Shown here piece after piece: positions 8,330 to 16,462 of a stretch of 64,000 nucleotides of DNA. Source of the DNA: Rhodococcus globerulus NBRC 14531. GTDB lineage: Bacteria; Actinomycetota; Actinomycetes; Mycobacteriales; Mycobacteriaceae. Numbering within the stretch: position 1 is the stretch's first letter; each line of letters opens with the position of its first letter. The notes under the pieces were generated by a model. The model had not been told where the DNA came from and did not search any database. It saw only the letters and a list, made by a program, of their open reading frames with translations. Both the position numbers and the translations under genes were made by a program. The stretch spans positions 1,240,001-1,304,000 of the forward strand of contig NZ_BCWX01000001.1 of assembly GCF_001894805.1 (NCBI RefSeq). The letters run 5' to 3'.

Positions 8330-9130
8330 TTACTGCTCGATGATGTCTGCATGTTCACCATAGATCGTGCTCACCGCCTCTTCGTTGAGTTCTTCTGCAC
8401 GGCTGTTGAATACGATGCGTCCGTCCCGCAGGCCGATGACGCGATCGGTGTACTTTCTCGCGAGGCCGACGACGTGAAGGCTGACGATCACCGGAACCTG
8501 ACGTTCGCGGGCAATCTCCCTCAGCAAGGTGAGGATGGTTCCGGCAAGTCGTGGATCGAGGGAGGCGACGGGTTCGTCGGCGAGGATCAGTTTCGGGTGT
8601 TGCATCAGAGTGCGCGCGATCGCTACCCGTTGCTGCTCACCGCCGCTGAGTGTCCGGCTCTGCTGAGATGCTTTGCCTTCCAATCCGACTCGGCGCAATA
8701 GTTCGAGAGCCTCGACGCGTTGGGTGCGTCCGAATCCGCCGATCAGGTTGACCGCACCGGCGTCGTACAGACCGCCGGTCAAGACGTTGGTCAGGGCGCT
8801 CAGTCGCGGCACCAGATTGAAGTGCTGAAAGACGTAGCCGACATCCGAACGCAGAGAACGTAAGTCGGAACCGTTCTGCTGCGCGACGTCTCGGCCGGCA
8901 ACTGTCAATTCGTCGGCGGTGAAGTCGGTGAGGCGGGTCAGTGTCTTCATCAATGTCGATTTGCCGGATCCCGAGTGGCCGAGCAAACCGACTACTTCAC
9001 CGGGGCGAACGGTGAGGTCGACGCCGTCGAGGGCGATGTTGTCGCCGAACGTGACTCGGATGTTGCGTCCGGTGACCACCGGCGGTGAAACAACGGACGA
9101 GCGCGGCGGGCGAATTACCGGCGCTGTCAT
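8330..9130 (-). CDS. phnC: Phosphonate-type ABC transporter ATP-binding protein PhnC
   Basis: A 266-residue ABC ATPase. Walker A GHSGSGKST lies at 51-59, the signature LSGGEQQRVAIAR near 161-173 and Walker B LILADEPVASLDP after it. The N-terminal 20 residues are an extension relative to the usual family start, so an internal start is possible. The ATG overlaps the phnD stop by four bases. The best family match is PhnC (phosphonate/phosphite importers). Confidence 0.9.
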   Translation of the reverse strand: MTAPVIRPPRSSVVSPPVVTGRNIRVTFGDNIALDGVDLTVRPGEVVGLLGHSGSGKSTLMKTLTRLTDFTADELTVAGRDVAQQNGSDLRSLRSDVGYVFQHFNLVPRLSALTNVLTGGLYDAGAVNLIGGFGRTQRVEALELLRRVGLEGKASQQSRTLSGGEQQRVAIARTLMQHPKLILADEPVASLDPRLAGTILTLLREIARERQVPVIVSLHVVGLARKYTDRVIGLRDGRIVFNSRAEELNEEAVSTIYGEHADIIEQ

Positions 9131-10014
9131 CGGATGTTGTCCAGGTCGACTCCGGCGGCTTCCGCGATCGTGACCAACGGTTCGTACACCGAGAAGTCGG
9201 GATCGGCGGTGTACGTGCCGCCAACGCCCAGGATCTTCGATGCTTCGGGATTTGCGGCGAGCATCGCTGGGAGTTTGTCCTTGATCGCGTCACGAGTCTC
9301 GGAATCGAGGCCGCTGCGGGCGACAATGGAAACACCAACCGGGATAGGTGCGCTTTGGCCGACGATCCGGACGTCGTCGGCGGTGAACATGCCACCGGCT
9401 ATGAACGACGTGTAGAGCTGGCGCGCGGTGCAGGCAACGTCGACGTTCCCGTTCATCAAAGCGAGAACCGCAGAGTCGTGCCCGCCGGCAAAGGTGCTCT
9501 TGTAGTCGGTTCCGTCGGTGAGGCCCGCCTCGGCCATCATTGCCTTCGGCATGAAGTAGCCAGTGGTCGATCCCGGATCGACAAAGGCGACCTGATGTCC
9601 CTTGATGTCGGTGACGGATTGAATTGTGCTGTCGGACTTGGCCAGACAGTACGACGCTGGATCGGGTGCCCCGTTCCAGGCGAGGATGGGCTCGACGCTT
9701 CCCGTCTTGAATGCGAGGGCGGCCGAGAAAGGGCTGAGGACGGCGACGTCGACAAATCCGTTCCGAACAGCCTCTACGACGCCGAGGTAGTCCGCCGGTG
9801 ACTCGTGTTTGACGGTTTTGCCGGTCGCGGTTCCCACCATGTCGGCGACGTCGGTCATGATGGCGAGCTCTTTGACGTCATCGGTGCCGGGAGGCGTGGC
9901 AAAAATGATCTGATTCGAATCCGCAGACGAGGCTTCGGATTCGGTGGAGCACGAGGACAGGGCGAGTGAAGCGACGGCAGTCAACGCGACGGCGATACCG
10001 ACTCGAGCACGCAT
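9127..10014 (-). CDS. phnD: Phosphonate-type ABC transporter substrate-binding lipoprotein PhnD
   Basis: A 295-residue lipoprotein. The signal peptide ends in lipobox LALSSC with Cys22 as the lipid attachment site. The mature part has the periplasmic-binding-protein fold of PhnD, including DPGSTTGYFMP, the phosphonate/phosphate-contacting loop, and a GGHDSAVLALMNG segment. The start is at ATG 10014, directly before the signal peptide. First gene of the phnDCE-phosphatase-tetR operon. The ligand (phosphonate, phosphite or a phosphoester) cannot be decided from sequence. Confidence 0.9.
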   Translation of the reverse strand: MRARVGIAVALTAVASLALSSCSTESEASSADSNQIIFATPPGTDDVKELAIMTDVADMVGTATGKTVKHESPADYLGVVEAVRNGFVDVAVLSPFSAALAFKTGSVEPILAWNGAPDPASYCLAKSDSTIQSVTDIKGHQVAFVDPGSTTGYFMPKAMMAEAGLTDGTDYKSTFAGGHDSAVLALMNGNVDVACTARQLYTSFIAGGMFTADDVRIVGQSAPIPVGVSIVARSGLDSETRDAIKDKLPAMLAANPEASKILGVGGTYTADPDFSVYEPLVTIAEAAGVDLDNIR

Positions 10015-10079
10015 GATGGACCTTCCGAAAAGGCGGGGGAGTTTGACGCCTGTTACGAAACCATCGGTGTCTGTATCGG

Positions 10080-10106
10080 AATTACGAGAACGCTGTACTC
10101 GTAATT
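10080..10106. promoter_or_regulatory. Perfect palindrome upstream of phnD, operator candidate
   Basis: AATTACGAG (10080-10088) and CTCGTAATT (10098-10106) are perfect 9-bp inverted arms separated by 9 bp. The element lies 66 bp upstream of the phnD start, where a minus-strand promoter would be expected. Size and symmetry suit a dimeric regulator such as the TetR protein encoded at the end of this operon. Confidence 0.55.
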
Positions 10107-10135
10107 GCGCGCAGGTGAACAGTTGGAGCGGATTT

Positions 10136-10160
10136 CGGTGGGGCGCGCGGCGCCCCACCG
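10136..10160 (-). terminator. GC-rich hairpin after glpK
   Basis: CGGTGGGGCGC (10136-10146) and GCGCCCCACCG (10150-10160) form a perfect 11-bp stem with a 3-nt loop, 7 bp after the glpK stop. There is no U-run, as is common in actinobacterial terminators. Confidence 0.7.
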
Positions 10161-10167
10161 AACTCGA

Positions 10168-11658
10168 CTAATCGGACCAGTTGTACGTGCGTTCCACGGC
10201 CTTGTTCCACTCCGCGTACAGGCGGGCGCGCTCGGACTCTTCCATGTCGGGCTCCCACGTCTTGCCGACGGCCCAATTGCGGCGGATGTCGTCGGTATCG
10301 GACCAGTAGCCGACGGCCAAACCGGCAGCGTAGGCAGCGCCCAACGCGGTCGTCTCGTTGACAACGGGACGGATGACCGGCACTCCGAGAATGTCGGACT
10401 GGAACTGCATCAGGGTCTCGTTGACAACCATGCCTCCGTCGACCTTGAGGGCGGAGAGTTCGACGCCGGAATCGGCGCGCATGGCGTCGATGACCTCACG
10501 GGTTTGATACGCGGTGGCTTCGAGTGCTGCCCGGGCCAGATGACCCTTGTTCACGAAGCGGGTCAGTCCGACGATGACTCCGCGAGCATCGGGACGCCAG
10601 CGCGGCGCGAAGAGACCGGAGAAGGCAGGGACGATGTAGGCGCCGCCGTTGTCGTCGACGGTGGCAGCGAGGGCCTCGATGTCCTTGGCATTCTGAATGA
10701 TCCCGAGGTTGTCACGCAGCCACTGGACCAGTGATCCCGATACGGCAACAGAACCTTCCAGGGCATAGACCGCCGGGGCGTCGCCCAGTTTGTAGCAGAG
10801 AGTGGTCAGGAGGCCGTGCTTGCTGTGGACTGGAGTGGTACCGGTGTTGAGGAGAAGGAAGTTGCCGGTGCCGTAGGTGTTTTTTGCTTCACCCACCGAC
10901 AGACAGGCCTGACCGAACGTGGCTGCTTGCTGGTCTCCGAGAATGCCCGCGACCGGAACGCCGGCCAGGTTGCCCCGAGGTCGACCCTTGCCGTAGATCT
11001 CGGAAGAACTGCGGATTTCCGGAAGCATCGACATCGGAATACCGAAATCCGCGCAGATGGACTCGTCCCACTGCAAAGTCTCCAGATCCATCAGCATTGT
11101 GCGTGACGCATTGGTGACATCTGTCACGTGCTGCCCCTCGGTGAGGTGCCACAAAATCCACGTGTCGATGGTGCCGAAGCACAATTCGCCGGCTTCTGCC
11201 TTCGCGCGCGCCCCGTCGACGTTGTCGAGAATCCACCGGATTTTCGGGCCCGAGAAATACGTCGACAACGGCAACCCGGTCTGGGCGCGGTACTTTTCCG
11301 GCCCGGCGTCGCCACCGAGTTCCTGGCACAGCTGATCGGTGCGCGTGTCCTGCCAGACAATGGCGTTGTAGACAGGTTTGCCGGTCTTTCGCTCCCAGAC
11401 CACCGTTGTCTCACGTTGATTCGTGATTCCGACGGCCGCGATGTCCGCGCGGGTGAGGTCGGCTTTGGCAAGTGCACCTGCCACCACTTCGCGGGTGTTC
11501 ATCCACAGCGCCACCGGATCGTGTTCGACCCAGCCGGCTTGCGGGAAGATCTGTTCGTGTTCTTTCTGGGCAACGCTGACAACAGCGCCGTCGTGGTCGA
11601 AGATCATGCATCGGCTCGACGTGGTGCCTTGGTCGATGGCGGCGATGTACTGGTTCAC
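10168..11658 (-). CDS. glpK: Glycerol kinase
   Basis: A 496-residue FGGY-family kinase that converts glycerol to sn-glycerol 3-phosphate with ATP. The phosphate-binding loop [11 protein letters not shown] is at the N terminus, with WEHDP-type WVEHDP at about 43-48 and the [18 protein letters not shown] segment in the second domain. Length and motifs are complete. The ATG has GGAGAC just upstream. It is divergent from glpD, which uses its product, across an 89-bp gap that must hold both promoters. Confidence 0.96.
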   Translation of the reverse strand: MNQYIAAIDQGTTSSRCMIFDHDGAVVSVAQKEHEQIFPQAGWVEHDPVALWMNTREVVAGALAKADLTRADIAAVGITNQRETTVVWERKTGKPVYNAIVWQDTRTDQLCQELGGDAGPEKYRAQTGLPLSTYFSGPKIRWILDNVDGARAKAEAGELCFGTIDTWILWHLTEGQHVTDVTNASRTMLMDLETLQWDESICADFGIPMSMLPEIRSSSEIYGKGRPRGNLAGVPVAGILGDQQAATFGQACLSVGEAKNTYGTGNFLLLNTGTTPVHSKHGLLTTLCYKLGDAPAVYALEGSVAVSGSLVQWLRDNLGIIQNAKDIEALAATVDDNGGAYIVPAFSGLFAPRWRPDARGVIVGLTRFVNKGHLARAALEATAYQTREVIDAMRADSGVELSALKVDGGMVVNETLMQFQSDILGVPVIRPVVNETTALGAAYAAGLAVGYWSDTDDIRRNWAVGKTWEPDMEESERARLYAEWNKAVERTYNWSD

Positions 11659-11747
11659 ATGTCTCCTTGGTTCGTGCGCTGTCGCAGTATGAGCATGAAG
11701 CTACTAGCCTGGATGCGAATTCGTCGTCGACTTACAGGAGATACGGG
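11659..11747. promoter_or_regulatory. Divergent glpK/glpD promoter region
   Basis: This 89-bp gap holds the ribosome site of glpK (AAGGAGAC on the minus strand) and that of glpD (CAGGAG at about 11735-11740). Promoters for both genes must lie here, but I see no convincing -35/-10 pair or strong palindrome and do not name one. Confidence 0.5.
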
Positions 11748-13490
11748 TTGAGTAAGCAGCAGGGTGTGCAGTTTCTCGGCCCACAGCAGCGAGAAGCTGC
11801 CTGGGAGCAGCTTCAGAGTGAACAGTTCGACGTTATCGTCGTCGGTGGCGGCGTCGTGGGTGTCGGCACAGCGCTCGACGCCGCAACGCGTGGACTCAAA
11901 GTCGCGTTGGTCGAGGCTCGTGACTACGCGTCTGGCACGTCTTCCCGATCATCGAAGATGTTCCACGGCGGTCTGCGCTATCTGGAACAGCTGGAATTCG
12001 GGCTGGTCCGTGAGGCATTACGCGAGCGTGAGCTCTCTCTGACGACACTGGCACCGCACCTGGTCAAGCCGCTCAAGTTTCTGTTCCCGCTGGCTCACCG
12101 CGTCTGGGAACGCCCGTACATGGCAGCCGGAATCTTCCTGTACGACCGGATGGGCGGGGCCAAATCGGTGCCCTCGCAGAAGCACCTGACGCGAGCCGGG
12201 GCACTGCGTATGTCGCCGAGCCTCAAGCGCAGTTCGCTGACCGGCGGAATCCAGTACTACGACACGGTGGTCGACGACGCCCGTCACACCATGACCGTCG
12301 CGCGGACGGCGGCGCATTACGGCGCTGTGGTCCGGACGTCGACGCAGGTTGTCGGCTTCCTACGCGAAGCAGATCGAGTGTCGGGTGTCCGTGTTCGTGA
12401 CTGTGAAGACGGACGGACCGCCGAGGTCAAGGGACACGTCGTCATCAACGCGACGGGCGTGTGGACCGACGAGATCCAAGCACTGTCGCGTCAGCGTGGC
12501 CGGTTCCGGGTCCGGGCGTCGAAGGGCGTGCACATCGTCGTTCCTCGTGACCGCATCGTCAGTGAAGCGGCGATCATCCTGCGCACCGAAAAATCTGTGC
12601 TGTTCGTGATTCCGTGGGGCAACCACTGGATCATCGGAACTACGGACACGGACTGGAATCTCGACCTCGCGCACCCAGCCGCAACCAAGGCCGATATCGA
12701 CTACATTCTCGGACACGTCAATTCGGTGCTCGTGACGCCTTTGACGCACGCCGACATCGACGGTGTGTACGCCGGCCTTCGTCCGCTGCTGGCCGGCGAG
12801 AGCGACGAGACGTCGAAACTGTCGCGTGAGCACGCCGTTGCCCGGGTTGCTCCGGGCCTCGTTGCCATTGCAGGCGGAAAGTACACCACGTACCGCGTCA
12901 TGGCGGAGGATGCGGTTGACGTTGCGTCCGAGGACATTCCGGCGCGAGTTGCGTCGTCGATCACCGAGAAGGTGCCACTCGTGGGCGCCGACGGATACTT
13001 TGCGTTGGTCAATCAGACCATGCAGTTGGGTGAGACGTACGGTCTGCATCCGTACCGCGTCAAGCATCTCCTCGACCGGTACGGTTCCTTGATCACCGAA
13101 GTGTTGGAATTAGGTCGCACAACTCCGGAGTTGTTGCAGCCCATCACCGATGCGCCCGATTACCTTCAGGTTGAGGCAGTGTATGCCGCGGCCGCAGAAG
13201 GGGCACTGCATCTGGACGACATCTTGGCGCGGCGCACGCGCATTGCGATCGAGTACCCGCACCGCGGCGTCAACTGCGCCCAGCAGGTCGCGGAACTTGT
13301 TGCCCCAGTGCTGGGTTGGGATGCCGAAGCCGTCGATCGTGAGGTTGACACCTACCGCGCTCGGGTGAAGGCCGAAGTGGAATCACAGGCTCAGCCCGAC
13401 GATGAAGCAGCGGACGCACTGAGGGCAGCGGCACCGGAGTCACGGGTGGAGATCCTCGAGCCGGTAGTCGAGGTGGCGGACCGCGTGTAG
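11748..13490 (+). CDS. glpD: Glycerol-3-phosphate dehydrogenase, FAD-dependent
   Basis: A 580-residue flavoenzyme that oxidises glycerol 3-phosphate to dihydroxyacetone phosphate and passes electrons to the membrane quinone pool. The FAD motif VVGGGVVGVG lies at about 31-40. SGTSSRSSKMFHGGLRYLE is the family signature, and a C-terminal helical cap domain is present. The TTG at 11748 is preferred: CAGGAG stands seven bases upstream and the length then fits mycobacterial GlpD2 (about 585 residues). The frame extends 27 codons further upstream without conserved sequence. It acts with the divergent glpK. Confidence 0.94.
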   Translation: MSKQQGVQFLGPQQREAAWEQLQSEQFDVIVVGGGVVGVGTALDAATRGLKVALVEARDYASGTSSRSSKMFHGGLRYLEQLEFGLVREALRERELSLTTLAPHLVKPLKFLFPLAHRVWERPYMAAGIFLYDRMGGAKSVPSQKHLTRAGALRMSPSLKRSSLTGGIQYYDTVVDDARHTMTVARTAAHYGAVVRTSTQVVGFLREADRVSGVRVRDCEDGRTAEVKGHVVINATGVWTDEIQALSRQRGRFRVRASKGVHIVVPRDRIVSEAAIILRTEKSVLFVIPWGNHWIIGTTDTDWNLDLAHPAATKADIDYILGHVNSVLVTPLTHADIDGVYAGLRPLLAGESDETSKLSREHAVARVAPGLVAIAGGKYTTYRVMAEDAVDVASEDIPARVASSITEKVPLVGADGYFALVNQTMQLGETYGLHPYRVKHLLDRYGSLITEVLELGRTTPELLQPITDAPDYLQVEAVYAAAAEGALHLDDILARRTRIAIEYPHRGVNCAQQVAELVAPVLGWDAEAVDREVDTYRARVKAEVESQAQPDDEAADALRAAAPESRVEILEPVVEVADRV

Positions 13491-13562
13491 TTGTTTTAAC
13501 TGTGTGCGGTTCGTGGGGCATTTTTCACTTATCGGACTTTTCCGACTGATTTCGAGGAGCTC

Positions 13563-13584
13563 TCGAATTCGAACAGGAATTCGA
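13563..13584. promoter_or_regulatory. Perfect inverted repeat upstream of the DUF222-HNH gene
   Basis: TCGAATTC (13563-13570) and GAATTCGA (13577-13584) flank a 6-bp loop, 13 bp before the ATG. It could be an operator or a leader hairpin affecting translation. Confidence 0.45.
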
Positions 13585-13597
13585 TTACGGTGAGAGC

Positions 13598-15136
13598 ATG
13601 TTCGATTCGGGGGTGGGAAGTTTCGGTATCTCAGCACAGCTGAGTGGTACCGAAACTGATTGCGCCCTGGTTGGTTTGATGGCCCAGTTGCATTCATGTG
13701 AAGCGATGTTGGTCGAGCGGAAACTGGCCGTGGTGGCGGAGTTTTTCACCCGCCGCAGCGCTGAGCATGTCGAGGGTGGCACGTGGACGTCGTCGGCGCA
13801 CGAGCTCGCCGAATCCGAGGTCGGCGCGGTCCTGACGATGGGGCGCGCCGCGGCCGGGAAGCTCATCGGGTTGGGTTTTGCTTTGAAGACGCGGTTGCAT
13901 CGCACTCGTGCGGCGATGGCCAGCGGTGAACTCGACTTCTACCGGGTCGGGCTGATCGAGTCCGCGACCGCGAATGTCAGCGACGAGCTGATCGACGAGG
14001 TCGAACGCTTGCTGCTCGAGCAGGTGTTGGCTCCACCGGTGGACGGTGGTATCGGTTTGACGGGTCGCCGGTTGACAGCGGCGATCGACCGGATCGTGGC
14101 CCGAGTCGATCCGGAAGGGATGCGGGAACGACGACGCCGCGCCCTCGCCGACAGGTTTGTCGGAGTCAGCGCCGCCGAGGACGGCATGGCCCGCATCCTC
14201 GGCAGCATCCCGGCGGAGCAAGCCCGCGCCTTCGACGGCCGGTTGCGGGAGTTGGCGATGTCGGTGTGCCGCCATGATTCCCGCACGTATGAGCAGCGGC
14301 GCGCGGATGCGTTGGGCGCTCTGGTGAGCGGTTCGACGGTGTTGGTGTGCGACTGCGACCGCAGAGATTGCCCGCAAGATCGCTGCGGCATGGTGATCAT
14401 TCGCCGGCCACTCGTTCATGTCGTGATGCACGAATCCACCTTCGCCGGCAGCGATACTCCCGGAAGCGACGAGGCCGCGCACCTTGACGGGTACGGGGTG
14501 ATCAGTGCTGAGCATGCCCGCGACATCGCGAAAGACGCAGACGTTCGGGAAGTGCGAGTCCCGGCAGATGCTGAACCTGAACCGACACCTGAGCCGGCAT
14601 CGGCGTTGGTCTACCGCCCCGGGGCGGCACTCGATGCGTGGCTGCGGGTCTTCGCGGGCAGCTGTCAATGGCCGCACTGCGATGTCCCGGCCTGGAACTG
14701 CGACCTCGACCACAACGATCCGTTCAACCACACCAACCCTGCGAGCGGTGGGAAGACGGTCGCGTCGAATCTGAGCGCGTTCTGCCGCAACCATCACCGC
14801 CTCAAGCATTCCGGGAAGTGGCAACTGGACCCGAACCCGGATCGCAGCATTACCCTGACCTCGCAGACGGGCCATTGCTACCGCACCAGAGCTGCCGGAC
14901 TACTCGCCAGCCAACAGGAACCGCCGCCACCGGAAGGCGGCAAACCGCGACGAACTCGACTGGAGAACAAAGCTGCCCGCATCCGAAGTGAACGCAAGCA
15001 TCGGCGCGTCAAGATTCAGCACCGCACAGCACAACGCGCGGAACGCAAACGCCGGCAAACGTTCCCGATCTCCACACCCCGAAAGCGCGTGCCCCACAAA
15101 ACCGTCGACTACGGCAACGACCCACCGCCATTCTGA
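13598..15136 (+). CDS. DUF222/13E12-type protein with HNH endonuclease domain
   Basis: A 512-residue protein. The N-terminal ~300 residues belong to the DUF222 (13E12 repeat) family common in mycolic-acid actinomycetes. At about 354-404 is an HNH nuclease domain with CDLDHNDPFNH, an NLSAFCRNHHRLKH end and a CxxxxC-like WPHCDVPAWNC zinc pair. The C-terminal ~70 residues are very basic. Such genes occur in many scattered copies in related genomes and are thought to behave as mobile or domesticated elements; biological role unknown. It interrupts the glpD-to-lhr stretch and is convergent with the next gene. No terminal repeats marking an intron or IS were found. Confidence 0.85.
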   Translation: MFDSGVGSFGISAQLSGTETDCALVGLMAQLHSCEAMLVERKLAVVAEFFTRRSAEHVEGGTWTSSAHELAESEVGAVLTMGRAAAGKLIGLGFALKTRLHRTRAAMASGELDFYRVGLIESATANVSDELIDEVERLLLEQVLAPPVDGGIGLTGRRLTAAIDRIVARVDPEGMRERRRRALADRFVGVSAAEDGMARILGSIPAEQARAFDGRLRELAMSVCRHDSRTYEQRRADALGALVSGSTVLVCDCDRRDCPQDRCGMVIIRRPLVHVVMHESTFAGSDTPGSDEAAHLDGYGVISAEHARDIAKDADVREVRVPADAEPEPTPEPASALVYRPGAALDAWLRVFAGSCQWPHCDVPAWNCDLDHNDPFNHTNPASGGKTVASNLSAFCRNHHRLKHSGKWQLDPNPDRSITLTSQTGHCYRTRAAGLLASQQEPPPPEGGKPRRTRLENKAARIRSERKHRRVKIQHRTAQRAERKRRQTFPISTPRKRVPHKTVDYGNDPPPF

Positions 15137-15144
15137 ATTCGCCG

Positions 15145-15198
15145 CCTCATCTACTAAAAGAGCCTCATCTACTAAAAGAGCCTCATCTACTAAAAGAG
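15145..15198. repeat. Three perfect 18-bp tandem repeats at a convergent junction
   Basis: The unit CCTCATCTACTAAAAGAG occurs at 15145-15162, 15163-15180 and 15181-15198 without a mismatch. The third copy overlaps the last codons and TAG stop of the minus-strand gene. Read on the minus strand, each unit contains TAGTAG in that gene's frame. No spacers, so not a CRISPR. Confidence 0.95.
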
Positions 15199-15786
15199 GT
15201 AGACGATTGCGTTGTTACCGCCAGTGCAGGTGACAACTTTCTTTCCGGTGCAACTCATCGAATAGCGAGTATTGGTGACGGGGCTGACAGCGTTGATCGA
15301 CACTGTCGCATTTCGTTTGCCTTGACTGACGTACTGATACCGAACTTCTTCGGCGAACTCGCATGACGTGGCTTTGCTGCCGGTCGCGGAGTTCGGCAAT
15401 TCGTTGTTGGAAAACACGGGTCCGCAGCGCGTTGCGTTTGCTGGGACAGCTGTGCCGGACGACGGCGCGGAGGTAGTGGTTCGAGCAGCTGCCGACGTTG
15501 TGGTGGGAGAAGATTCTGTGGTGGGTGTAGTTGTTGTAGATGCCGTTGTGTTGAGCTGAGTCGAAGATCGTGCGGATTGATTCGTCTCTGCGTCGAAGAG
15601 CATCGGCCGCACCCAGACAAGCCCAACAACCACAACGATCGCAGCTACCCCGGCACCGAGAAGAACCCACACCCACGCCGGTGTTTGTGGTGGCGGTGGA
15701 TCTTTCGGTGGCTGTGAATCCCGCTGTGGTTGGGAGTCCCACTGTGGTTGAGAATCCCACGGATCTGGCGGTTGTGGGGCGTTCAT
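15190..15786 (-). CDS. Single-pass membrane protein with Pro/Gln-rich N-terminus and Thr/Ser linker
   Basis: A 198-residue protein. A Pro/Gln-rich cytoplasmic head includes three six-residue units (WDSQPQ, WDSQPQ, RDSQPP at 10-27). A membrane helix follows at about 37-59, then a 50-residue Thr/Ser-rich extracytoplasmic linker. The globular end has four cysteines (in TRCGPVF, TSCEFA, MSCTGK and VTCTGG), probably two disulfides. The end motif CTGGNNAIVYLF recurs in small exported actinobacterial proteins as I recall it, with no known function. Its stop lies in the third copy of an 18-bp repeat array. Confidence 0.75.
   Translation of the reverse strand: MNAPQPPDPWDSQPQWDSQPQRDSQPPKDPPPPQTPAWVWVLLGAGVAAIVVVVGLVWVRPMLFDAETNQSARSSTQLNTTASTTTTPTTESSPTTTSAAARTTTSAPSSGTAVPANATRCGPVFSNNELPNSATGSKATSCEFAEEVRYQYVSQGKRNATVSINAVSPVTNTRYSMSCTGKKVVTCTGGNNAIVYLF
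15706..15759 (-). repeat. Three 18-bp imperfect repeats coding WDSQPQ units
   Basis: Codons 10-27 of the membrane protein consist of three adjacent 18-nt units encoding WDSQPQ, WDSQPQ and RDSQPP. The unit size equals that of the perfect triple repeat at the other end of the same gene. Confidence 0.75.
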
Positions 15787-15908
15787 ATCGGCAGGTTCTC
15801 CGGATCCGTCATGAAGAGTGAATTGTCTGCGTTATGTATATCGGATCGCGGGGCGCAGTAGCTATTGTCGGATGGGTGCGATGACGTTCTCATAAAGCAC
15901 GCGCGAAG

Positions 15909-16445
15909 TCAGTGAGTCAGCACGATTTTGATGGCGACGATCAACGTCGCTACCGCAGCGAGACCGAACGCCGCGACATGAGTTGCTGTGCCGACTTTTT
16001 CGCCGCGGAGATAGCTGATGACGTAACTCGTGGAACCGATACGGAGCACCAACACAAATTCCGCAATCAATTGCGCAGTCCGCGGCTCGAGAAGGTTGAA
16101 CCAGGCGGTTGCCAGAATGACGATCGGAACCACGGCCGAGGTCAGGATGGGCACGGAATCACGAAGAGCTTCGATTCTCTCCGCAGTCGTGAGTTCTCGA
16201 TCATTGCGAATACTCTCGCCGACGCCCTCGGCGAAAGTATGCGCGATATACGTCGACAGGGCCGTGCCGATGACGATGGCGACGCCGAGCGATTCCTGAG
16301 ATTGGGTGACCGGAATCAGAGCGGCCAGAGCCAAGATATTGCCGTACACGTAGGCGGTGGTCCGGGCGGCAATGCGCTCCTGCCCGAGGTGGCGACCGCG
16401 GGCGGTAATCGGGCGATTGAGCAGGGTACGTAGGCTCCGCGGCAT
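15909..16445 (-). CDS. VIT/CCC1-like integral membrane protein
   Basis: A 178-residue protein with about four to five hydrophobic segments (for example AYVYGNILALAALIPV, SVPILTSAVVPIVILAT and AAFGLAAVATLIVAIKIVL). An acidic, charged cytoplasmic stretch, EGVGESIRNDRELTTAERIE, follows the second segment. The layout is reminiscent of VIT1/CCC1-type transporters, but their metal-binding signature is not clearly present. Function unknown. It lies 17 bp after the MpaB-like gene and may share its transcript. Confidence 0.65.
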   Translation of the reverse strand: MPRSLRTLLNRPITARGRHLGQERIAARTTAYVYGNILALAALIPVTQSQESLGVAIVIGTALSTYIAHTFAEGVGESIRNDRELTTAERIEALRDSVPILTSAVVPIVILATAWFNLLEPRTAQLIAEFVLVLRIGSTSYVISYLRGEKVGTATHVAAFGLAAVATLIVAIKIVLTH

Positions 16446-16462
16446 CGCTTGATTATGGCAGA

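Noticed and set aside
13598-15136. Group II intron or insertion sequence at the HNH gene
   Set aside because: No reverse transcriptase, transposase, terminal inverted repeats or target duplication; DUF222-HNH genes are free-standing in related genomes.
15145-15198. Possible CRISPR array
   Set aside because: Three perfect 18-bp units are directly adjacent with no spacers, so it is a simple tandem repeat.
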